From: WTJY01 sp045105475
GTDB taxonomy: Bacteria; Chloroflexota; Anaerolineae; Promineifilales; Promineifilaceae
DNA: 64,000 bases
Assembly: GCA_045105475.1 (NCBI GenBank)
Contig: JBGCDP010000102.1
Coordinates: 9,718 to 73,717, forward strand
Reading direction: 5' to 3'
The position numbers were made by a program, and so were the translations under genes. Shown in pieces: positions 19,367 to 27,612 of the stretch. The notes below the pieces were generated by a model. That model was not told the DNA's origin and ran no database searches. It saw nothing but the letters and a program-made list of their open reading frames with translations. How positions within the stretch are numbered: position 1 is the stretch's first letter; every line of letters begins with the position of its first letter.

Positions 19367-20068
19367 TTAGTAATCACCAGTAACTAAGCTTTTAGCTGGT
19401 GTTAGTTCACCGACTTGAATCTCATCAGGTAACTCTTTGATTTCAGTTATTGCTTGTAACTTGTTTCGGGCATCTTCTAATTTATCTGCTCGAATGAGTT
19501 CTAGAATTTCAGAGTCAACGACATCGTACCAGCGTTCTTTTCGTTTTTGGAAAGAGGGGTGGGTCTGTTTCATTGACGGCCGGATAGACTGCAACCAATC
19601 GAGATAAGTTTTATATTCTGGCCCAAACTCGTTTTGTAGTTTTTGGCGGAGCCGCACTGAGAAAGCTGGGGCTGCACCACTTGTGGAAATCGCAATAGCG
19701 AGCGGCCCTTGGCGAATGACAGAGCCTGCGACAAAGTTACACCGTGGAATATCGTCCATCACGTTGACCAAGCAATTTTCAACCAGCCCTTCAGCCCAGA
19801 TGCGACAATCTTCTAGTGGTGTGAAGCGTTCAGCCAATACGAAGAACGCCCCTTTTAAGTCCCCAGGCCGATAATCTCTGGCGATCCAAACAAATTCACC
19901 ATTCTGCGCAAGCGCATGCAGCTCCTCTGTCAAACGGGGTGCGATGACGGTCAAATTCGCCCCACATTCGAGTAAACCTTTGACTTTGAATTCTGCCTCA
20001 TCGCTCCCGCCAATGACAATTGAGCGTTTTTTTTCTAAACCGACTAAAAATATAGGATATGGTTTCAT
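19367..20068 (-). CDS. Precorrin-2 dehydrogenase / siroheme synthase N-terminal type
   Basis: This enzyme (Met8/SirC type) oxidises precorrin-2 to sirohydrochlorin, and in some members also inserts iron, to make siroheme. The 233-residue product starts MKPYPIFLVGLEKKRSIVIGG, an NAD-binding Rossmann start, followed by LLECGANLTVIAP and the conserved STSGAAPAFSVRLR. The C-terminal methyltransferase half of CysG is absent. An upstream in-frame extension overlaps cysH, so I chose the ATG at 20068, four bases after the cysH stop. As the last gene of the sulfur operon it supplies the cofactor of the siroheme reductase encoded first. Confidence 0.88.
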   Translation of the reverse strand: MKPYPIFLVGLEKKRSIVIGGSDEAEFKVKGLLECGANLTVIAPRLTEELHALAQNGEFVWIARDYRPGDLKGAFFVLAERFTPLEDCRIWAEGLVENCLVNVMDDIPRCNFVAGSVIRQGPLAIAISTSGAAPAFSVRLRQKLQNEFGPEYKTYLDWLQSIRPSMKQTHPSFQKRKERWYDVVDSEILELIRADKLEDARNKLQAITEIKELPDEIQVGELTPAKSLVTGDY

Positions 20069-20072
20069 AGTT

Positions 20073-20786
20073 TTATTTGTGGTGAATACCACATTCTGTT
20101 TTAGCAAGCCCCGCCCAACGGCCAGACCTGTCATCGGCTGAGCCGGTTGATTTATACGTGCATGTTGAACAGCCGATACTGGGATACCCAGCATCGTGCA
20201 GCGGGTTGTACGGCAAATCCTGCTGGTGAATGTAATCCCAAACACGCTCATGGCTCCAAGTCGCTAATGGCGCAAACTTGATCAGTTGATGCGTCTCGTT
20301 CCAACTAACAACTTGGGTGTTTTGACGCGTGATCGATTGATCTCTTCGAATTCCAGTGATCCAACCCCGTTTATCTGCGAGATAGCCGGTAAATGGGTTG
20401 ACCTTGCGTAACTCACAGCATAGGTCTGGTTCACTTTGCCATAGGCTGGGACCATATCGTTTGGCTTGATCATCGATCGAGAGTCCTGAATGGATCGGTT
20501 CAATGCGCAACCCTAATCGGCCGGATAATTCATCTCGCAGATCTAACGTTTCAGTAAAGTGCAGATCTGTCTCTAGGTAGAAAACCCTTGCCCACGGCTG
20601 AATGTTTGACAACATGTGCATTAATACAATGCCTGAGGGGCCAAATCCGGTCGACATGACAAGATCATCACCAAGCATCGTAGTTGCCCAACGAAGTAAC
20701 TCTTCTGGGGCTGATGCTTCAAATCTTCGATTTAGTGCGCCGATGTTTGACGGAAACCATTTGGGGATGTTCAGAAATTGGTTCAT
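20073..20786 (-). CDS. cysH: Assimilatory APS/PAPS reductase CysH, iron-sulfur type
   Basis: CysH reduces adenylyl sulfate (or PAPS) to sulfite. The 237 residues include STGFGPSGIVLMHML, FYLETDLHF and the redox Cys in the C-terminal KTECGIHH (Cys232). It also carries the four-cysteine set Cys123-Cys124 (DLCCELRKV) and Cys206-x2-Cys209 (GCSTCT) that binds a [4Fe-4S] cluster. In this family that set marks enzymes preferring APS over PAPS, so this is probably an APS reductase. The start is set by an AAGGAGAA Shine-Dalgarno. It is the fourth gene of the operon. Confidence 0.93.
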   Translation of the reverse strand: MNQFLNIPKWFPSNIGALNRRFEASAPEELLRWATTMLGDDLVMSTGFGPSGIVLMHMLSNIQPWARVFYLETDLHFTETLDLRDELSGRLGLRIEPIHSGLSIDDQAKRYGPSLWQSEPDLCCELRKVNPFTGYLADKRGWITGIRRDQSITRQNTQVVSWNETHQLIKFAPLATWSHERVWDYIHQQDLPYNPLHDAGYPSIGCSTCTYKSTGSADDRSGRWAGLAKTECGIHHK

Positions 20787-20839
20787 ATGATTCTCCTTTA
20801 TATATTGGGCAGGGTTGGGCGAGACATTTTTTCCTGAGA

Positions 20840-21862
20840 TTAATTTTTAAAAGCGGCCACTTTTGAAAAAGCGGCCGCCACTTGTTTGTCATGTAATAGC
20901 TGTTGGGTCTTTGCATACCCGTTGCTGACTGAAGATTCTGAACCGAGCAAATGCAGAATAGTACCGGCTGTTAAAGCAACTTGATCGGCCGCCGGGCCGT
21001 TTACCCCCGCGATAACGGACCGGTTGATGGCGACATGCTGCTCGACATCGGCCGCAACTATGATCCGCTCACGTTCAGCTAGGCCAACATCGGCCGGGGC
21101 CAAGGTGAGATCATCACTGGCGGTTGTACCGAATATGCGGGTGCGTCTTCCCGATGCCGTCTCAATCGACCCTTCTTCACCTTGGATCATCCAGCTGTTA
21201 CGTGTGCCCGTTTGACTCGCTCGAATCCGCTCGATGTAGTTGACATGGAAAAAGCCGCTAATTTGAAACGGAGCATCAGCCGGATTAAAAAACTTTTCGA
21301 TGGTGTTGCACACCGTGCGCAAGCCAAACTGTTGGCGCACCTGTGAGAAGGCATGCCAGCTGGGGGCGAATTGAGCGATGTCTAAAAAGCCAAACCCAAT
21401 CTGCTCGATCATGTTTTTGACCGAAGCTGGCTCAAGGTCGGCCGCAATACCCAATCCACGCAAAACAGCCCCCGGCGTCACTCCGGTTTTTGTGGGGACC
21501 CCTTCGCCACCGTGCAGCACGACCGGCACACCGGCTGCAAGCAGCGTCAGGGCCACCACAGGTGACAGCTGAGCTGTCTTTGTCTTGCCATTATAGGGGC
21601 AAGCGATGTCAAGCAAGTTTTCGACAGTGGGCTGAATGCAGGTCATAAATTCGTCGCGAATAACCTGAGTAAAGCCGTCTATTTCTGAGACCGATTCACC
21701 TTTTACCCGTTGAGTCAGCAGCAACGCGCCGATTTGGACGTCGCTGGCCGACCGGCCGAGCATCTGACGCATGCAGTCAACCGCCTCGTTAAACGTTAGA
21801 TCCCGTTTAAGCCGTTCGCCCCGGCCGACCGCTTGGAGAAATGGAATGAATGTGTTTGACAT
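20840..21862 (-). CDS. TrpD-like glycosyltransferase family 3 protein
   Basis: The 340-residue product has the two-domain fold of anthranilate phosphoribosyltransferases: a helical N-domain (LTFNEAVDCMRQMLGRSASD, AllLTQRVKGES) and a phosphoribosyl-pyrophosphate domain. The usual glycine-rich DGKTKT-like motif appears as YNGKTKTAQLSP, followed by VVLHGGEGVPTKTG. It looks like the YbiB/TrpD2 side of the family, whose members are not tryptophan enzymes and whose function is poorly known. It starts 3 bases after the preceding stop, inside the sulfate-assimilation operon, and no trp gene is near. A tryptophan role is therefore unlikely; its job in sulfur or siroheme metabolism is unknown. Confidence 0.82.
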   Translation of the reverse strand: MSNTFIPFLQAVGRGERLKRDLTFNEAVDCMRQMLGRSASDVQIGALLLTQRVKGESVSEIDGFTQVIRDEFMTCIQPTVENLLDIACPYNGKTKTAQLSPVVALTLLAAGVPVVLHGGEGVPTKTGVTPGAVLRGLGIAADLEPASVKNMIEQIGFGFLDIAQFAPSWHAFSQVRQQFGLRTVCNTIEKFFNPADAPFQISGFFHVNYIERIRASQTGTRNSWMIQGEEGSIETASGRRTRIFGTTASDDLTLAPADVGLAERERIIVAADVEQHVAINRSVIAGVNGPAADQVALTAGTILHLLGSESSVSNGYAKTQQLLHDKQVAAAFSKVAAFKN

Positions 21863-21865
21863 CAG

Positions 21866-22255
21866 TTATGCCGGTACGGGTGCTGGCAAATGGCGCACTG
21901 AAACCGTTAGAGCTTGGCGTGGATCAAGCGACCGATAGCTGAATTCAGCACCGCTAGCGCCAAAAAGCACCTTGCTGTCTTTTGCTAAGATGGCGAGAAC
22001 TTTGGCGAAAGTATCGGCTGAATTGGGTGACGATAGCCGGTCAGGAAAGCGAATCTCGATCTCACTTAGATCAAACTGAATGTCACTTTGTTGGGATAAC
22101 AGTTCGGCCGCAGTCTTGACTCTTCCTATAGTAAAAACCAGTTTGTCTGTCAGCGTTTCGACACCTTCAGGCCAGTCACGTTTGTGTTTGTAAATCATGC
22201 CTGGCCGACCATCAGCGAGATCCAGTGCATAGTCCCCTTCGTGGCCGATGAGCAT
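21866..22255 (-). CDS. Conserved unknown protein of the sulfur operon, start unresolved
   Basis: The ATG-initiated frame encodes 129 residues, beginning MLIGHEGDYALDLADGRPG. The same frame stays open for 46 further codons upstream (22256-22393), encoding protein-like sequence (FHHWIQDDLLDGLILDVADY) that joins smoothly to the ATG part and carries a CGGCCG hexamer. I think this segment belongs to the gene. No ATG, GTG or TTG occurs in it. An ATG at 22414, 18 bases after the reductase stop, is in the same frame but separated from it by a TAA at 22394-22396. So either the gene uses a rare start (ATC/ATT/CTG), or a nonsense change or sequence error affects codon 7, or the short form is real. Function unknown. 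Confidence 0.7.
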   Translation of the reverse strand: MLIGHEGDYALDLADGRPGMIYKHKRDWPEGVETLTDKLVFTIGRVKTAAELLSQQSDIQFDLSEIEIRFPDRLSSPNSADTFAKVLAILAKDSKVLFGASGAEFSYRSLDPRQALTVSVRHLPAPVPA

Positions 22256-22432
22256 GACGCCAGGGCCATCGGGAACATGTTGATAATCGGCGACGTCTAA
22301 GATAAGCCCATCGAGCAGATCATCTTGAATCCAGTGGTGAAAAATCGGGACGATGGCGGTTAAATCAACGGCCGATTGTGTGAATAGTTTGATTTATATT
22401 TTTTTCGGGTTCATTTTTATTCAGATAACTAT

Positions 22433-24730
22433 TTAAACTAGGCCTTCTAGTAGATTGGGCCTAGCCGGTTTTTCTGCCGTACTTTGCGTCGATGCCCAAC
22501 GGGCATCGGCCGCATGTGCCGCTTCAATAAACAAATTGGCTTCTTCGATTCGGCGATGCGCCACATCCTCATCGACTTTCTCTGGCACATTGTTGTGCCG
22601 GTTAAATAGATATTGGGCGAATTTTCCTTTCGCAAAGCGGTCAAAGAACAGCTTGGTGTCATAGAATCGATTGCGGAATTCCGCCACGATCCGGTCCGGA
22701 TCATCTCCGATATCGATAAACTGATTTCGAATCAGTGCCCTCGCAGCCAAGATCATCGCCCGATAGGCGCGTTCCTCTGCTTCTGGGTAACGTTTTTCGT
22801 CCAATGCGATCAGGGCATCAAACGCTTCACCCTCTGCGCGAGCAACCTCGAACGAGAAGAGCGAGACGATTTCGCCCGCACATTCACCAATCCCCATGTC
22901 ACCCAACGAAAATTCGCGAGGGTCACCCCAATCGGTATAAAAGTCCGGCCTGTCTTTATAGCTAGGCACATCCATGAACGGTTTAATCAGCTCACGAATC
23001 TCTTTTTTGCCTAAGCGGGTGGTCCACTCTTGGAAACTCTCGCTTTCAGCTTTTTCAGCCACATAACGCTGAGTAACTGCATCAAATACATCTGGAATAT
23101 TTTTAGATGGGACTGCACCCACAGCCAGCCCATAGCTGCCCCCGTTGTTTTGCCACTGACCACCTAGCACAAGCTGGAAGTGGGGGACCGCCCGATTTTC
23201 TTTGCGCCGACTGTTTCCAAAAAAGCCGATATCAGCGATATGGTGCTGACCGCATGAGTTGAAACAGCCAGATATTTTGACTTTCAGCTCTTCAACGGCC
23301 GGATGCAAGCTGCCGTTTTTCGCCAACAGCCGATCCCGTAACTCTCCCGTAAGCCCACGTGAAGCTGCAATCCCTAACTTGCATGTGTCTGTTCCAGGGC
23401 ACGACGTGATGTCTGAAACGGTGTCTGCCCCAGCTTCTGCCAGCCCATGTTGAGTCAAAGCTGCGTAAACGGCCGGGAGATCTTTTTCCGACACCCAACG
23501 CATCACAATGTTTTGCTCAACCGTCGTGCGCAAGCTCTCGCCTACATATTCTCGGGTGATGTCAGCTAAGGCATACGCTTGGTCAGATGAAAGATCGCCC
23601 AAAGGCAATTTGATTGTGATCGTCACATACCCTGCTTGCCGTTGGTGATAGATGTTGGTGCGATACCAATCTGCAAATCTTTCAGGAAGCGGTGCACCAT
23701 TCAAGAAGGTGGGTGGTTTCAGGGCGACTTCGGTCTGATTGGGCACATCAGCCAGATAGCTGGTCCAACGGTCGTCGTGGGGCAAAATTTTGCGTTCGGC
23801 CGTCACTAAGGATTGGAACCCTTCTAACCCGATTTTGGCGATTAAAAACTTGAGCCGAGCGCGATTACGATTTTTCTTTTCGCCCAGTCGGGCAAAAACA
23901 CGTGATATAGCTTGCGAAAGGGGCAATATTTCTGCTTCTGGTACTTTTTCCGCTAATAGTTTCGCTTGGTGGGGTACCGTGCCTAATCCGCCACCGACAA
24001 AGACATCGAAGAAACGTTTGGTTTCATCGTTCACTTCTTCAGTGCGGGCGATAAAACCTAAGTCATGAATATTGACGAGGCCACAGGCCTCATGCGCACA
24101 GCCTGAGAAAGCGATTTTAAACTTCCGGCCGAAGCCTTGTACGTCATCGTGCCCCATTAAAAACCAGGTCATCGCATCGGCATAGGGGGTGACGTCAAAC
24201 GCTTCTGTGCGGCAAATTCCAGCTAGCGGGCAGCCGGTGATATTGCGAACCGAGTTGCCACAAGCTTCGCGTGTCGTAATGCCAACTGCCCCTAAGCGAC
24301 GCATCAGGTCAGGTGTGTCTTCAAGATGGATAAAGTGAAACTGAATGTCTTGGCGGGTTGTGATGTGCAGAATGTTGTCTGAATATTCTTCGGCCAACTG
24401 CCCCATCAAATCAAGCTGTTCTGGCGTGATGCCACCATAAGGCACTTTGATCCGCTGCATACCGGGTGCGTCCCAAATCGTATCAGCCCCTTTGGTCAGT
24501 TCGCCGGAGGGGAATGCCAACTCACGTGATTCCCGGCCGTCGTGCCGTTGCCCATTGTCATACCGCTGCCCATAGGCCCCCCGTCGTAAACGAGTCTCTC
24601 CAAAGACCTGATCCGTTAGTTTTCCCTGTTTTTTTAGCTCAATTTGACTCTCAAAAAGGTCGATTTCTTGAGCCAAAAGCGGCTCAATTGCCGTCCGTAA
24701 CTCTGATTTCCAAGTTGTGTTTTCTGCCAT
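22433..24730 (-). CDS. Siroheme nitrite/sulfite reductase with C-terminal helical extension
   Basis: In this operon it most likely performs the six-electron reduction of sulfite to sulfide. The 765 residues show the duplicated NirA/sulfite reductase fold. The second half has the siroheme/[4Fe-4S] ligands C-x5-C (SCPGTDTC) and C-x3-C (GCFNSCGQHH). The first half also retains cysteines at the matching places (GCPLAGIC and GCAHEAC), which plant-type nitrite reductases lack. From about residue 590 a helical extension (EERAYRAMILAARALI, then FDRFAKGKFAQY) resembles HEPN-like bundles. The electron donor is probably ferredoxin, since no flavoprotein subunit is encoded nearby. It is the first gene of the operon; nitrite reduction cannot be excluded. 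Confidence 0.9.
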   Translation of the reverse strand: MAENTTWKSELRTAIEPLLAQEIDLFESQIELKKQGKLTDQVFGETRLRRGAYGQRYDNGQRHDGRESRELAFPSGELTKGADTIWDAPGMQRIKVPYGGITPEQLDLMGQLAEEYSDNILHITTRQDIQFHFIHLEDTPDLMRRLGAVGITTREACGNSVRNITGCPLAGICRTEAFDVTPYADAMTWFLMGHDDVQGFGRKFKIAFSGCAHEACGLVNIHDLGFIARTEEVNDETKRFFDVFVGGGLGTVPHQAKLLAEKVPEAEILPLSQAISRVFARLGEKKNRNRARLKFLIAKIGLEGFQSLVTAERKILPHDDRWTSYLADVPNQTEVALKPPTFLNGAPLPERFADWYRTNIYHQRQAGYVTITIKLPLGDLSSDQAYALADITREYVGESLRTTVEQNIVMRWVSEKDLPAVYAALTQHGLAEAGADTVSDITSCPGTDTCKLGIAASRGLTGELRDRLLAKNGSLHPAVEELKVKISGCFNSCGQHHIADIGFFGNSRRKENRAVPHFQLVLGGQWQNNGGSYGLAVGAVPSKNIPDVFDAVTQRYVAEKAESESFQEWTTRLGKKEIRELIKPFMDVPSYKDRPDFYTDWGDPREFSLGDMGIGECAGEIVSLFSFEVARAEGEAFDALIALDEKRYPEAEERAYRAMILAARALIRNQFIDIGDDPDRIVAEFRNRFYDTKLFFDRFAKGKFAQYLFNRHNNVPEKVDEDVAHRRIEEANLFIEAAHAADARWASTQSTAEKPARPNLLEGLV

Positions 24731-24783
24731 AAATATGCTCTGTCTTTACCGATTTAGGTGATTGATGACCGCAACCTGCCAAC

Positions 24784-24890
24784 AAAAAAGCCTCGGCGTG
24801 CGTCCGAGGCTTTTAAAACCACGACCACTCGAGATGCTAAATTGCTTCGAGGTGGTCAGTTAAATATAGGTTTCTATTTTTTAGATTATA
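24784..24890 (-). promoter_or_regulatory. Attenuator-like leader of the sulfite reductase operon
   Basis: Read on the minus strand: a TATAAT (24890-24885, no obvious -35); then a long hairpin (24857-24847 with 24832-24823, one bulged base, GACCAcCTCGA against TCGAGTGGTC); then an intrinsic terminator (7-bp GC-rich stem 24810-24804 with 24796-24790, followed by six T). All of this lies 54 bases or more before the reductase start codon. A terminator inside a leader implies conditional read-through. The CCTCG of the upstream hairpin could also pair with the CGAGG arm of the terminator. It does not match the SAM-I or T-box consensus elements I know. Confidence 0.6.
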
Positions 24891-25202
24891 GAATTCCGAC
24901 TGACCTTCGATGCATTGTGTTTTTTACACATGCAACAACAACAGGTCGCGGGGCTGTTTTTAGTTAATATCATCATGTTTTTATTTGTCGTTTACCTTTT
25001 GACGAGAAGAAGTTTAACTTTTTTTGAAATAATTCAAGCTGTTTTTATTCAACAGCTGACTCTTTAGACCGTTTAATCTTCAGAAAAAGAGATTTTTTGC
25101 CTGTTTTTATTCAGATTGGAATGGATGGCTACTGTCGCGAGACAACAATTAGGTTTCATTTTCTATTCTCGTCGAGCTATCCTCTAACTGGGTTCGTTCA
25201 GG

Positions 25203-25208
25203 TATAAT
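25203..25208 (+). promoter_or_regulatory. Candidate -10 element for a near-leaderless rarA transcript
   Basis: A consensus TATAAT ends seven bases before the ATG at 25215, so transcription would begin at or next to the start codon. I see no good -35 hexamer. Confidence 0.35.
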
Positions 25209-27431
25209 TTGGGGATGGATGATCTTTTTAGCCACGCTCGAAAACAGCAGATTGTTGATGAGTCGCCTCTGGCAAACCGCATGCGGCCACGGTCGCTTGA
25301 TGAATACATTGGGCAAGCTCATATTATCGGCCCGGGCCGATTGTTGCGTCGTGCAATACAGGCCGACCAGCTTTCATCGCTGATTTTTTACGGCCCGCCT
25401 GGGACTGGCAAAACTACTTTAGCAATGGTAATTGCCAACACGACCAGTAGCCATTTTATTACGATCAATGCGGTGCTGGCCGGGGTAAAGGAGATCCGCG
25501 AAGCGATTGCGGCCGCCCAAGAGCGGCGGAATCTACATAATCAGCGAACTACGCTTTTTGTTGATGAGGTTCATCGATGGAACCGGGCTCAGCAAGACGC
25601 CCTGTTGCCCCATGTCGAGCGGGGAACAATTATCCTGATCGGAGCCACAACCGAAAATCCATATTTTACTGTGAATCAAGCTTTGGTTAGCCGCAGCCGC
25701 ATTTTTCAGCTTCGGCCGCTGACTGATGAGGATTTGGAGCAAGTGGCTCTCCAAGCGATTGGTATGCCTAATCGAGGCTACGGTCGTTTAGACGTTTCAA
25801 TTGCCCCTGATGCGCTCGATCATCTCGTTAACGTTTCAAACGGCGATGCGCGCAGCCTACTCAATGCGCTTGAGCTTTCTGTGGAGACAACCGATCCAGA
25901 CGACGATGGCAAAATCATCGTGACGCTCGATGTGGCTGAAGAATCGATTCAGCGGCGTGCGGTGCTTTACGATCGGGATGGGGATGTCCACTACGACACG
26001 ATTTCAGCTTTTATCAAGAGTATTCGAGGGTCAGATCCTGATGCCGCGATGTACTGGCTAGCTAAAATGGTGTATGCGGGTGAAGATCCTCGCTTCATAT
26101 TCCGCCGATTGGCAATCTTAGCGAGTGAAGATATCGGCTTGGGGGATCCTAATGCGGTTAATGTCGTCAATGGGTGTTGGGGTATTTTTGAAAAGATCGG
26201 CATGCCAGAAGGACAATTCCCGCTAGCTGAAGCGACGCTTTATTTGGCGACCGCTCCGAAGTCGAACTCAGCTTTCGCTTTTTTTGATGCGTTAAAGGTG
26301 GTGAAGGAAGAAGCAAGTGGCGATGTGCCTAATCATTTGAAAGATGGGAACCGCGACAAAGAGGGGTTTGGCCACGGCAAAGGGTATCTCTACCCGCATG
26401 CTTATCGCGATCACTGGGTGGCTCAGCAATATCTGCCGGGTGAGCTACAAGGCCGGCTGTTTTATCAGCCATCTGACCAAGGGTACGAAAAATCAGTTCA
26501 GATTGATGTGGCTCGACGGCGGGAAGCGCAGTTAGAAGCGATGCTTGCACGTGACTTGTATGAGCCAAATTCGGCCGGAGAAGTGTTGACAACCAGCCCG
26601 CAGAACCATCAAGCTAATAGTTGGCTTCAGCGGGTAATCTCAGGCGAAGGTGGGACGTTGGGTCAAATACGGGAGAAACTGTTTTATTTGGCTGATATTA
26701 AGCGACATCATCTTGTTTTAGACGCACATGCGGTGACCGGTTTGCTTACTTGGGAGGCGGTCCGCCAAGCACCTGAAGGTGGCATATGGACTGTGGCATC
26801 AGGTGAACGTTCGGCCGAACTGCTAAGCCAGCAAGCGGCGGGACTGCAAGATGGGCTGCTGCGACCACAAGTGATCCGTGACTTAACTGAATTACCTGCT
26901 GATGTAATGTTTGATCGAATCTTAATTCGCGATCGATTTACTCAAGGTCCAGATGATCTTATTCGGTTCTTGGAGAACAGCTTGGCTTGTCTGGCTGAAT
27001 CCGGTCGATTTATTATTGCTCAACGTATCCCTAAGTTAGGGCAGCGTTTAGTTGATCTTGTACCCGGTTTAGAAGCTGGTTTACGAAGCAAAGTGCGGGC
27101 GGCTGAAGAACAAATTTATTCTCGTCCTGATAACCCGATGATCAACTGGGAATTAGAAACAATTAACGACCTTGTAGACCAAGCTGGTTTTAAGCGATTG
27201 CATACTGAACTGGTGCCGATTAGTGGCAAACGAACCTTAAATCGCGATCAAGTTAAAAGCTGGTTTTTGCCCAGTAAGGACTCTAGTTCACCAACTTATA
27301 TCGACTATTTAAATGAGGCTGGTTTGACTGAAAATGAAATTTCTCAAGTTCGAAATGATTATCGCCAGGCCTTAGTTGGGAAGCCTATTGATTGGACGAT
27401 TTTAGTCGGTTTTTGGGTTGTAGGTCATTAA
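25209..27431 (+). CDS. rarA: RarA (MgsA) AAA+ ATPase fused to methyltransferase-like domain
   Basis: RarA acts at stalled replication forks. Residues 1 to about 430 are the usual RarA: MRPRSLDEYIGQAHIIGPG, Walker A GPPGTGKTTL, Walker B LFVDEVHRW, sensor 1 ATTENPYF, then the tetramerisation domain (GLGDPNAVNVV, HLKDGNRD, YLYPHAYRDHW). About 290 extra residues (450-740) resemble a degenerate class I methyltransferase: LVLDAHAVTGLLTW in the place of motif I, LARLxESGRFIIAQ-like strand, and a final WTILVGFWVVG. The glycine-rich SAM loop is not recognisable, so activity is doubtful. A RarA/unknown fusion class is known in databases. Start is TTG 25209 or ATG 25215; the promoter position favours the ATG. 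Confidence 0.92.
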   Translation: MGMDDLFSHARKQQIVDESPLANRMRPRSLDEYIGQAHIIGPGRLLRRAIQADQLSSLIFYGPPGTGKTTLAMVIANTTSSHFITINAVLAGVKEIREAIAAAQERRNLHNQRTTLFVDEVHRWNRAQQDALLPHVERGTIILIGATTENPYFTVNQALVSRSRIFQLRPLTDEDLEQVALQAIGMPNRGYGRLDVSIAPDALDHLVNVSNGDARSLLNALELSVETTDPDDDGKIIVTLDVAEESIQRRAVLYDRDGDVHYDTISAFIKSIRGSDPDAAMYWLAKMVYAGEDPRFIFRRLAILASEDIGLGDPNAVNVVNGCWGIFEKIGMPEGQFPLAEATLYLATAPKSNSAFAFFDALKVVKEEASGDVPNHLKDGNRDKEGFGHGKGYLYPHAYRDHWVAQQYLPGELQGRLFYQPSDQGYEKSVQIDVARRREAQLEAMLARDLYEPNSAGEVLTTSPQNHQANSWLQRVISGEGGTLGQIREKLFYLADIKRHHLVLDAHAVTGLLTWEAVRQAPEGGIWTVASGERSAELLSQQAAGLQDGLLRPQVIRDLTELPADVMFDRILIRDRFTQGPDDLIRFLENSLACLAESGRFIIAQRIPKLGQRLVDLVPGLEAGLRSKVRAAEEQIYSRPDNPMINWELETINDLVDQAGFKRLHTELVPISGKRTLNRDQVKSWFLPSKDSSSPTYIDYLNEAGLTENEISQVRNDYRQALVGKPIDWTILVGFWVVGH

Positions 27432-27612
27432 TTTATATAGTTTATACACTCATAAATTTCTGACCAAGGCTATGGAAATTTCTGATTTTAGTCTGGAAAC
27501 CTAACAAAAAGACCGAATATTTTTGTTTAAAATGGTGAATTAGGCGTAAAGTACTGGTGAAGCCTTCGGTTACCCTAGACACTTTATTTTCGTTTCAAAA
27601 TATACTTCCCTT

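Larger units (their letters stand above)
24731..25208. other. Divergent intergenic region between sulfur operon and rarA
   Basis: This 478-base AT-rich region has no gene. On the minus side it holds the attenuator-like leader described separately (24784-24890). Other structure: a bulged inverted repeat at 24911-24934 (TGCATTGTGT against ACACATGCA), a perfect 7-bp hairpin at 25037-25057, and a 13-base direct repeat CTGTTTTTATTCA at 25039-25051 and 25101-25113. On the plus side a TATAAT lies at 25203-25208, immediately before rarA. Confidence 0.5.

Noticed and set aside
20069..20251. Longer N-terminus for the precorrin-2 dehydrogenase
   Set aside because: The extension lies wholly inside cysH in another frame and is Cys/Thr-rich; the ATG at 20068 starts exactly at the conserved Rossmann strand.
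22613..23014. A 133-codon plus-strand frame inside the siroheme reductase gene
   Set aside because: It is antisense to a gene with clear motifs, has no homology-like features and no Shine-Dalgarno.
24784..24860. T-box or SAM riboswitch in the sulfur-operon leader
   Set aside because: I could not find the T-box antiterminator core (GGTGGNACCGCG) or the conserved SAM-I core; it is reported only as an attenuator-like element.
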